NCBI GenBank assembly: GCA_029065305.1
Contig: JAIEIQ010000337.1
Location: forward strand, 1 to 12,031
DNA from: Oscillospiraceae bacterium
GTDB taxonomy: Bacteria > Bacillota > Clostridia > Oscillospirales > Oscillospiraceae
Direction: 5' to 3'
DNA length: 12,031 nucleotides
Part shown: piece by piece, positions 1 to 5,134 of the stretch
Layout: each line of letters opens with the position of its first letter
Numbering within the stretch: position 1 is the stretch's first letter
Position numbers and translations under genes: made by a program
The notes under the pieces: model-generated
Database searches by the model: none
What the model saw: only the letters and a program-made list of their open reading frames with translations
What the model was told of the DNA's origin: nothing

Positions 1-168
1 AAAGGCTACGCTTCCCGCAATACCGTCTTGAAATATCTGACTATGTTGAAAGATTTGAACGTCAATCCGCTGACGATTAAGACCGATTTTGAGAGCAATC
101 CATGCGGAATTACATATATCGCAAATCCTTTCTGGGGTACTCATGCAAAAGGCGGTGCAGGGGTATGA
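1..168 (+). CDS. C-terminal fragment of an unrecognised HTH-like protein of the mobile element
   Basis: The frame is open from the first base and ends at TGA 166-168, giving 55 residues of a protein whose start lies outside the window. The segment ASRNTVLKYLTMLKDL (residues 4-19) has the shape of a recognition helix of a helix-turn-helix or winged-helix domain, as in GntR-like or plasmid replication/regulatory proteins. The rest (…ESNPCGITYIANPFWGTHA…) matches no family I recognise. Its stop codon overlaps the start of the next gene (ATGA at 165-168), so the two are probably translated together. Composition fits the mobile element, not the host. Function is not assigned; a replication initiator or regulator of the element is only a guess. 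Confidence 0.5.
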   Translation, partial: KGYASRNTVLKYLTMLKDLNVNPLTIKTDFESNPCGITYIANPFWGTHAKGGAGV

Positions 169-362
169 CGAACTTAGCTGTCGCATATGCTCCATTGAAA
201 GGGGCCGATAAAATGCAGATATTGCCGTCATATAGCGAGAAAAAAATTGGTGATACAACCTACAAAGTCATCAGTATTTTTGCAGAAAACGGTTCACTAA
301 AAGACATTTATGAGAAATTTATTATAAATTCCGGAAAAGAGATGACTACTCGCAACATATAG
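165..362 (+). CDS. TnpW-type small transposon-encoded protein
   Basis: A 65-residue protein. I place the start at ATG 165, which overlaps the upstream stop (ATGA), rather than at an in-frame ATG at 102 that lies inside the upstream gene. The core, residues about 22-47 (…KKIGDTTYKVISIF…KDIYEKFI), resembles the small TnpW family named from Tn4451/Tn4453, with its K-R-I-G-x-T-T-Y-x-V pattern followed by a short amphipathic helix. TnpW-type proteins commonly sit just upstream of large serine recombinases in clostridial mobile elements, which is the arrangement here. Their biochemical role is not established. The family call rests on recalled similarity in a short protein, so it is moderately sure. 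Translational coupling to the preceding gene is suggested by the overlap. Confidence 0.6.
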   Translation: MTNLAVAYAPLKGADKMQILPSYSEKKIGDTTYKVISIFAENGSLKDIYEKFIINSGKEMTTRNI

Positions 363-370
363 TGTATAAT
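342..370 (+). promoter_or_regulatory. SigA-like promoter of the recombinase gene
   Basis: A perfect TATAAT lies at 365-370, directly after the TnpW stop codon. Seventeen bases upstream is ATGACT (342-347), a 4 of 6 match to TTGACA. The recombinase ATG is 51 bases downstream of the -10 box. The recombinase is thus probably transcribed independently of the upstream genes, at least in part. The overlapping CATATAGT (356-363) also resembles a SigE-type -10 (CATACAnT) at 7 of 8 positions, but no convincing SigE -35 is present. Confidence 0.55.
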
Positions 371-402
371 ATATTGGTAACAAATAGAGCCGCTATATGT
401 TG
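353..402. repeat. Perfect 10-bp inverted repeat bracketing the recombinase -10 box
   Basis: CAACATATAG (353-362) and CTATATGTTG (393-402) are exact reverse complements separated by 30 bases. The left arm lies between the -35 and -10 boxes and ends at the TnpW stop. The right arm lies downstream of the expected transcription start, just ahead of the recombinase Shine-Dalgarno. Only the right arm would be in the recombinase mRNA, so a DNA-level role (operator, or looping by a dimeric regulator) fits better than an RNA hairpin on that transcript. A read-through transcript from upstream would contain both arms. Confidence 0.6.
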
Positions 403-420
403 TGCAACGGGAGGATAAAA

Positions 421-2040
421 ATGATTGCACAACGAACATATCAGGTTGGAATATATGCGCGTCTAAGCCGGGATGATGAACGGTTTGGCGAATCTGTCAG
501 TATCGAAAATCAAAAGCTGATGTTGACGCAGTACTGTGAACAACAGGGCTGGACGATTGCGGATTACTATGTTGACGATGGTTGGACAGGTACAAATTTC
601 AACCGTCCAGACTTTCAGCGTTTGATTGACGATGTACAAAACAAGCAAATCAACCTCGTTATCGTGAAGGATTTGAGCCGTTTAGGACGTGATTACATCG
701 AGGTAGGGAGATACACGGACTGCGTTTTTCCCTATTATGACTGCCGGTTTATTGCATTAAATGATGGCGTTGATACCCTCCGGCAAAACGACGATGTAAG
801 CATGATTATCAAGAATGTTTTTAATGACATCTACGCAAGGGATACGTCAAAAAAGATCCGCGCCGTCCGCAAATCAAATGCGGAAAGCGGAAAATTTATG
901 GGACAAAAGGCCCCATATGGCTATCAAAAATCGGCTCAGGATAAGCACAAGTTGGAAATTGACCCGGTTGCCGCCGCAGTTGTTCAGCGTATTTTTTCAC
1001 TCCGCAGAGGTGGAAACGGTTATCAGATGATTGCCCGAATTTTGAATCAAGAAGGGGTTATGCCGCCATATGACTATCATTTTAGCAGTCGTGGAGAGGC
1101 GAATCCTTACCCCACAAATCATCTGTGGAGCCGTGAAACCGTTAAGAGCATTATACGCAACGAAGCATATATAGGAAATATGGTGCAGCTCAAACAAGGC
1201 AGCATTTCCTATAAGGACCACCGGCAGAAGAACAAACCAAAGGAGAATTGGGTTCATGTGGAAAATACCCATGACCCAATCATTGACATGGACACATGGG
1301 AGGCCGTTCGCGCTATGGATGGCGGAGGTTTTAAGCCTCGTGTGACAAATACCGGCGTTGTGGGATTATTCAGCGGCTTTCTGCGCTGTGCGGACTGCGG
1401 CTATGGCATGAAGCGGAATGTATCTCATAAAACCAGAAGCGGCGGCGTTGTAAAGGCATACGTTTCCTATCTGTGCATTAACTATAACCAGAGCGGAAAG
1501 GTTGCCTGTTCATCACACGCGATTTCAGAAGAGCCGCTAAAAGCGGTTGTCCTGCATGACATCCAGGAAAAAATCGCCATGATTGACATAGACGAAGCGA
1601 GCATGATAAAGGCAATCCAGTCCCAGCGGTCTAAAATCTCCAAGGACGCTTATCAACTGCAACTTACTGAGCGCACCAATTTGGAAAAGCGGCTAGGCGA
1701 ATTGGCCAGGCTAATCCAGGCACTATACGAGGACAAGGTCAGCGGAGAGGTTCCCCCCAGTGTTTATGCCAAGCTGATGCCCCGATATGAGGCGGAAACG
1801 CAGGAAAAAGAGGCTCGGCTAAAGGAAGTGACTGCGGAACTGTCTGCGGTCCAGGAAATAACATCCGAAGCGGAAGACTGGGTTGCCCGGATGAAGCAGT
1901 ATCGGGATGTAAAAGAGCTGAGCCGGGAACTGCTTGCCAACCTCATTGATAAAATAGAAATCGGCAAATCCCATATTGTGGATGGACAAAAGCAGCGGGA
2001 AATCCGCATACACTACAAATTTGTAGGCTGGATTGGATAA
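421..2040 (+). CDS. Large serine recombinase (resolvase–recombinase–zinc ribbon–DUF4368 architecture)
   Basis: A 539-residue site-specific recombinase expected to cut and rejoin attachment sites through a phosphoserine intermediate, driving integration or excision of its element. The start at 421 is chosen over an in-frame ATG at 397 because GGGAGG (409-414) sits six bases ahead of it. The N-terminal resolvase domain (about 7-150) has YARLSRDD with catalytic Ser16, and LSRLGRDY with the conserved arginines Arg87 and Arg90. The recombinase domain spans about 164-300 (PYGY at 165-168). A zinc ribbon follows (C323, C326, C352, C363), then a charged coiled coil (about 395-485), and a DUF4368-like tail ending EIRIHYKFVGW. 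It resembles Tn4451 TnpX-type recombinases but is shorter (TnpX is about 700 residues). All key residues are present, so it looks functional. It ends about 20-30 bases from the junction with dpaB. Codon use is AT-richer than the host genes. Confidence 0.95.
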   Translation: MIAQRTYQVGIYARLSRDDERFGESVSIENQKLMLTQYCEQQGWTIADYYVDDGWTGTNFNRPDFQRLIDDVQNKQINLVIVKDLSRLGRDYIEVGRYTDCVFPYYDCRFIALNDGVDTLRQNDDVSMIIKNVFNDIYARDTSKKIRAVRKSNAESGKFMGQKAPYGYQKSAQDKHKLEIDPVAAAVVQRIFSLRRGGNGYQMIARILNQEGVMPPYDYHFSSRGEANPYPTNHLWSRETVKSIIRNEAYIGNMVQLKQGSISYKDHRQKNKPKENWVHVENTHDPIIDMDTWEAVRAMDGGGFKPRVTNTGVVGLFSGFLRCADCGYGMKRNVSHKTRSGGVVKAYVSYLCINYNQSGKVACSSHAISEEPLKAVVLHDIQEKIAMIDIDEASMIKAIQSQRSKISKDAYQLQLTERTNLEKRLGELARLIQALYEDKVSGEVPPSVYAKLMPRYEAETQEKEARLKEVTAELSAVQEITSEAEDWVARMKQYRDVKELSRELLANLIDKIEIGKSHIVDGQKQREIRIHYKFVGWIG

Positions 2041-2060
2041 GGTGAACTGTCCGCCCTTAA

Positions 2061-2201
2061 CGGTATTACTCTTTCGTCCCCTTCGGGCAGGATGACCCGG
2101 AGGCCAAGCCCAGCTCCCTGGTGGCGGATTTTTCGCGCATCGGAGAGACCGTGGACGCCGCCCTCCAGGGCCGGCAGCTGCAGCCTATCCTGCTGCGGTA
2201 A
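2061..2201 (+). pseudogene. dpaB: 3' remnant of dipicolinate synthase subunit B, split by the element
   Basis: An open frame of 46 codons ends at TAA 2199-2201. It has no start codon or ribosome binding site and is preceded in frame by TAA at 2058-2060. The reading (RYYSFVPFGQDDPEAKPSS, then LVADFSRIGETVDAALQGRQ, then LQPILLR) matches the C-terminus of DpaB/SpoVFB, whose Bacillus form has the same landmarks (PFGQDDP, KPNS-V-A, a T-x-x-x-A-L helix, QLQPIL). Intact DpaB is about 200 residues, so roughly the last quarter is here. DpaB is the flavoprotein subunit that, with DpaA, makes dipicolinic acid in the mother cell for the spore core. The upstream three quarters should lie beyond the left edge, on the far side of the element. 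The codons are GC-rich like the host and show no internal damage, suggesting a recent or functionally reversible interruption. Any recombinase read-through would run into this fragment. Confidence 0.85.
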
Positions 2202-2204
2202 CGC

Positions 2205-2265
2205 GCGGGGGCCCGCCCCCGCACCCCTGCCAGCCTTTTGAAAAAGGCTGGACCGAAAACTTTTT
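2205..2265 (+). terminator. Tandem hairpins after dpaB, probable terminator
   Basis: Two palindromes follow the dpaB stop. GCGGGGGC (2205-2212) pairs with GCCCCCGC (2215-2222), and CCAGCCTTTT (2230-2239) pairs with AAAAGGCTGG (2242-2251). A run of five T's (2261-2265) comes nine bases after the second stem, so it is not a textbook intrinsic terminator for the plus strand, though the stems are very stable. It lies between convergent genes and would end transcripts from the dpaB/recombinase side. Confidence 0.5.
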
Positions 2266-2290
2266 AAGGGAGGCCATATGGCCTCCCTTA
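2265..2290. terminator. 26-bp perfect palindrome between convergent genes, probable bidirectional terminator stem
   Basis: The left half TAAGGGAGGCCAT (2265-2277) is followed directly by its exact reverse complement (2278-2290), with the symmetry centre in CATATG. It starts 11 bases past the stop of the minus-strand corrinoid-activator gene, where a terminator is expected. Read on the minus strand, the stem is followed by AAAAAGTTTTCGG, which is not a clean U-tract, so termination is inferred from position and structure. As DNA, the symmetry could also be a protein-binding site. Confidence 0.5.
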
Positions 2291-2301
2291 CCTTATAGAA
2301 C

Positions 2302-3759
2302 TTATTCTGTGTTTTCTGGGAATGCCAGCGCGGACAGGTACTGCTCCTGAAACTGGGGCAGAGCTGCCAGTTCCAGAAACTCCGTTCCCGCCGCCAGCGC
2401 CTGACTGCGGGCGTAGTCGTCCCTGCACAGGGCGCAGAGCTTGGCCCCCTCTCCGGCGGCGTTGCCTGCGGGGACCACCCGGTTTTCCAGGCAGGGGGGC
2501 AGCATCCCGATACGGCAGGCGGAGGCCGGGTTCAGGCGGCTCCCGAAGGCGCCCGCCAGGTACACCTTTCGGATGTCCTCCACAGGCCGGCCCAGCCTCC
2601 AGGCCAGCAGCTCCACCCCCGCCCGGATAGCGGCCTTGGCAAGCTGCACCTCCCGGACGTCCTTCTGGGTCAGTGTTACGCCTCTGCGGAGATGGTATTT
2701 TCCGCCCCTCAGCAGGCCGGTTTCGTCTATCCGCCCGGTTTCCAGCAGTACGGCGATGAGATCCAGCAGACCGGAGCCGCACAGGCCCGCCGCCTCCCCG
2801 CCGCCGATGACATGGCAGGCAATCCTGCCGTCCTTCAGCGCCGCGTGGTCCACCGCCCCCTCCGCGCCCCGCATACCGCAGGAGATCCGCGCCCCCTCAA
2901 AGGCGGGACCGGCGGCGGTGGAGCAGGCGATCCGCCGCTCCCGGTCTCCGAGAACGATTTCGCCGTTGGTGCCGATATCCAGGAGCAGGGACAGCTCCTC
3001 CAGCTCGTCAAACCGGAGCGCGGTCATACAGGCCACGGTATCTCCCCCCACAAATCCGGCGACATTGGGCAGTACCCGGATCGTTCCGGCGATGGGCAGA
3101 AGCCCCTGCGGCTCCAGCTCCAGCGCCTCCTGCACCGCCGGCATATAGGGGGGCGTTGTCAGAGGAGCGGGATCGATGCCCAGCAGCAGGTGGTGCATGG
3201 CGGTATTGCCTGCTATGGCGGCGGCGGTGATTTCACCGGGAGAGATTCCCGCCTGGTCCGCCATCTGGTTTGTCAGCGCCTCCAGGGCCTTCAGGGCGCA
3301 GCTCCGCAAATCGTTTCCGCCGTTCTCCAGCGCGTGCTGGATACGGGCTATCACGTCCGCCCCATACTGGGTCTGGGGGTTGAGGGCGCTGGCGCTGGCG
3401 AGGAGCGCTCCGGTCCGTCCGTCCAGCAGATAACCGGCCAGTGTAGTGGTCCCCACGTCCAGGGCCAGAGCGTATCGGTCCGTCCCATCGGGCCGGGGAG
3501 CCGCCGCGATTCCCGCTGTCAGAATTTCCATAGGACCGCTTCGGGGCAGTGTTACGGTCATATCCCGGTCCACCGCCGTCCGGCAGGTCAAAACCTCCCT
3601 CCCGTCCAGCGCGGCCCGGCATTTGCCGCAGATTCCCCTGCCGCCGCAGGGGGCGTCGGGCAGCAGCCCTGCGGCCCTCTGGGCCTGGAGCAGCGTGGTT
3701 CCGGCCTCCACGGAGACACGGATGCCCTGGGGCTCAAATAAAACAACATAGTGCTTCAT
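2302..3759 (-). CDS. [2Fe-2S] ferredoxin/ASKHA protein, reductive activator of corrinoid proteins (RACo/DUF4445 family)
   Basis: A 485-residue cytoplasmic protein of the family that re-reduces inactive Co(II) corrinoid proteins to Co(I), coupling ATP hydrolysis to electron transfer from an N-terminal [2Fe-2S] cluster. The cluster ligands are visible as Cys38, Cys44, Cys47 and Cys59 (APCGGRGICGKC…LTC). The ASKHA ATPase part follows: phosphate-1 loop LDVGTTT (100-106), the AIAGNTAMHHLLLG block (181-194), phosphate-2 loop LLDIGTNGE (259-267), and the adenosine-site segment YLAGAFGSRLNP (400-411). At 485 residues it is shorter than the Carboxydothermus RACo (about 630). I start it at Met 3759, which begins directly with the ferredoxin fold, not at an ATG 31 codons upstream inside rodA. 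It begins 13 bases after the rodA-like stop, so the pair is probably one operon. No corrinoid protein or methyltransferase is in the window, so its partner is unknown. Confidence 0.88.
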   Translation of the reverse strand: MKHYVVLFEPQGIRVSVEAGTTLLQAQRAAGLLPDAPCGGRGICGKCRAALDGREVLTCRTAVDRDMTVTLPRSGPMEILTAGIAAAPRPDGTDRYALALDVGTTTLAGYLLDGRTGALLASASALNPQTQYGADVIARIQHALENGGNDLRSCALKALEALTNQMADQAGISPGEITAAAIAGNTAMHHLLLGIDPAPLTTPPYMPAVQEALELEPQGLLPIAGTIRVLPNVAGFVGGDTVACMTALRFDELEELSLLLDIGTNGEIVLGDRERRIACSTAAGPAFEGARISCGMRGAEGAVDHAALKDGRIACHVIGGGEAAGLCGSGLLDLIAVLLETGRIDETGLLRGGKYHLRRGVTLTQKDVREVQLAKAAIRAGVELLAWRLGRPVEDIRKVYLAGAFGSRLNPASACRIGMLPPCLENRVVPAGNAAGEGAKLCALCRDDYARSQALAAGTEFLELAALPQFQEQYLSALAFPENTE

Positions 3760-3772
3760 AAGGCGCCTGCCT

Positions 3773-4936
3773 CTAAGTTTTCCGCAGCCAGTCCGGCAGG
3801 GTCCGGCTCCGCACTCCGGAGACCACCCCCATGGCCGCGTACAGCGTGACAATAGAGCTCCCGCCGTAGCTGAAGAAGGGCAGGGTCAGGCCGATGACCG
3901 GCATGACGAACAGGCACATGCCGATATTTTCTATGGTCTGGAAGATGATCATGGTTCCAAAGCCCACACAGATAAGGGCCTCCATGGTGCTCTTGGCTAC
4001 GCGGGCGGTCTGGAAGCACCGCCAGACGATGAAAAACTCCAAGGCGATAATGGCAAGACAGCCCGCCATGCCCAGCTCCTCCCCGCACACGGAGAAGATA
4101 AAGTCTGTCTGCCGCTCCGGCAGACTGCCGGAGATGGCGGAGTGGGTCTGGATGCCCTGGAAGAGCCCCTGGCCGAAGAGCCCGCCGCCGCCCAGGGCCA
4201 GCATGCTCCGGGTCTGCTGCCAGCCCACGCCGGAGGGGTCGTAGCTGTGGTCGAGGATCACCAGAAACCGCCCGGCCCAGTGGCCGGGGAGCTTGCCCAT
4301 GATGGCCAGGGCTCCGATGCCGATGCCCGCGCCCCCGATAGCCAGGGCGAACCAGTACCACGCCAGTCCCGCCGCCAGAGCCATGCCCATATAGATAACC
4401 AGATACACCAGGGCGCTGCCCGCGTCCTTGGAGATGACGAAGATGTAGAGGAACATGAACCCGGCGTGGGCCGCCGGCCAGAAGAGGGAGTCCAGTCCCC
4501 TCATCCGCCGGTTCTCCCGGAACCAGGCCAGCTGCTTGGCCAGAAGAATGGTGTAGGTCAGCTTCACGATCTCCGCCGGCTGAATGCTGGTGGGCATCCA
4601 GCTGGCGTAGAGCCAGGATCGGTTGCCGCTCTTCCCCGCGCCCAGGGAGGTCAGCAGCAGGCCGATAAAGCCCAGGTTAAAGACGAAAAACCACTTCCAC
4701 TTCTCTGACAGGTGCTCTACGTCTGTCACCGTCATGACGAAATACCCGATTATGCCGATAAACGCCGCCGCCGCCTGCACCGGCACGCACCGGCTCAGCT
4801 TGACGGTGTACTGCGTGGCACTGGCGATGAGCACAATACCGAAAACCGTAGCCGCCAGGCACAGCCCCAGCAGGATCAGGTCCGCTTTTTTCAGAATGTC
4901 CCGCAGGTCCTCCCCCAGCCGGCCGAAAAAACTCAA
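3773..4936 (-). CDS. SEDS-family peptidoglycan glycosyltransferase (RodA/FtsW/SpoVE)
   Basis: A 387-residue polytopic membrane protein of the SEDS family, which polymerises glycan strands from lipid II with a partner class B penicillin-binding protein. Hydrophobic segments run through residues 19-40, 55-72, 82-97, 155-210, 285-305 and 325-375. Signature elements are SIQPAEIVKL (117-126), DPSGVGWQQTRSMLALGGGG (233-252; the Asp is in the position of the catalytic aspartate), LPERQTDFIFSVCGEELG (272-289), and the C-terminal NIGM…LPFFSYGGSSI (337-362). The start is TTG at 4936, because GGGGAGG (4945-4951) lies eight bases before it. An in-frame ATG at 5038 would add 34 polar residues across the promoter region with no ribosome binding site. 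The motifs look closer to RodA than FtsW, but with sporulation in the picture a SpoVE-like role is possible. It is the first gene of a two-gene minus-strand operon. Confidence 0.92.
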   Translation of the reverse strand: MSFFGRLGEDLRDILKKADLILLGLCLAATVFGIVLIASATQYTVKLSRCVPVQAAAAFIGIIGYFVMTVTDVEHLSEKWKWFFVFNLGFIGLLLTSLGAGKSGNRSWLYASWMPTSIQPAEIVKLTYTILLAKQLAWFRENRRMRGLDSLFWPAAHAGFMFLYIFVISKDAGSALVYLVIYMGMALAAGLAWYWFALAIGGAGIGIGALAIMGKLPGHWAGRFLVILDHSYDPSGVGWQQTRSMLALGGGGLFGQGLFQGIQTHSAISGSLPERQTDFIFSVCGEELGMAGCLAIIALEFFIVWRCFQTARVAKSTMEALICVGFGTMIIFQTIENIGMCLFVMPVIGLTLPFFSYGGSSIVTLYAAMGVVSGVRSRTLPDWLRKT

Positions 4937-4976
4937 TATCCGCACCTCCCCGGTTGTCTCCCAACCTATGTCCCTA

Positions 4977-5005
4977 AGTTTACCACAGAAGCTATGTTCT
5001 GTAAA
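4977..5005 (-). promoter_or_regulatory. Candidate SigA-like promoter for the rodA-like operon
   Basis: On the minus strand, TTTACA (5000-5005) is followed after 17 bases by TAAACT (4977-4982), matching 5 of 6 and 4 of 6 consensus positions. It lies 41 bases ahead of the TTG start. ACAGAA (4985-4990) and TTCTGT (4997-5002) form an inverted repeat inside it, and ACCACAG occurs twice (4982-4988 and 5005-5011), so a regulator could bind here. Confidence 0.4.
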
Positions 5006-5074
5006 CCACAGTTTTTTGTCTCCGCTGAAACCGCTCAAAGCCCCGGATATCAGCGCGATTTTTATTTTTCCCCG

Positions 5075-5103
5075 TTGTCAACGGCGGCAAAGGGTGCTAT
5101 AAT
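5075..5103 (+). promoter_or_regulatory. SigA-type promoter of the solute-binding protein/chemoreceptor operon
   Basis: TTGTCA (5075-5080), a 17-base spacer, and a perfect TATAAT (5098-5103) lie 31 bases before the lipoprotein ATG. An 11-bp odd palindrome, CGAATTATTCG (5109-5119), sits at the expected transcription start just upstream of the Shine-Dalgarno and may be an operator. No SigD (flagellar) promoter pattern is seen. Confidence 0.75.
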
Positions 5104-5134
5104 ACGGTCGAATTATTCGGAGGGGTTTGATACG

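Larger units (their letters stand above)
1..2070 (+). mobile_element. Right-hand end of an integrated element carrying a large serine recombinase, inserted in dpaB
   Basis: This stretch holds three plus-strand mobile-element genes (HTH-like fragment, TnpW-type protein, large serine recombinase) and is clearly AT-richer than everything after it. The recombinase stops at 2040, and by about 2070-2075 the sequence has become GC-rich host coding sequence in the frame of dpaB. A recombinase gene lying immediately inside one attachment site is the usual arrangement for large serine integrases. The left end is outside the window, so size and cargo are unknown. It could be an integrative conjugative or mobilizable element, or a sporulation-type intervening element. 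The exact boundary is inferred: in the dpaB frame there is a TAA at 2058-2060, and the dpaB-like residues become unmistakable from 2073. The end coordinate is therefore accurate only to about 10 bases. Confidence 0.8.

Noticed and set aside
102..164. An in-frame upstream ATG that would extend the TnpW-type protein by 21 residues
   Set aside because: It lies inside the preceding gene in another frame, without a ribosome binding site. The ATGA overlap at 165 gives the family-like N-terminus.
356..363. SigE-type -10 (CATATAGT) ahead of the recombinase, which would fit sporulation-timed excision
   Set aside because: No acceptable SigE -35 at the proper spacing, and a perfect SigA TATAAT overlaps it. 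Not claimed, though it should be tested given the dpaB context.
397..420. An eight-codon N-terminal extension of the recombinase
   Set aside because: It would place the strong GGGAGG inside the coding sequence. The start at 421 has ideal spacing and the usual N-terminus.
2322..3761. Several long plus-strand open frames (and other minus-strand frames) across the corrinoid-activator gene
   Set aside because: These are shadows of a GC-rich gene: Arg/Pro/Gly-rich low-complexity readings with no ribosome binding sites or family motifs.
4712..5134. A 141-codon N-terminal extension of the solute-binding protein
   Set aside because: It crosses both promoters and the antisense SEDS gene. The signal peptide and lipobox start at 5135, right after a Shine-Dalgarno.
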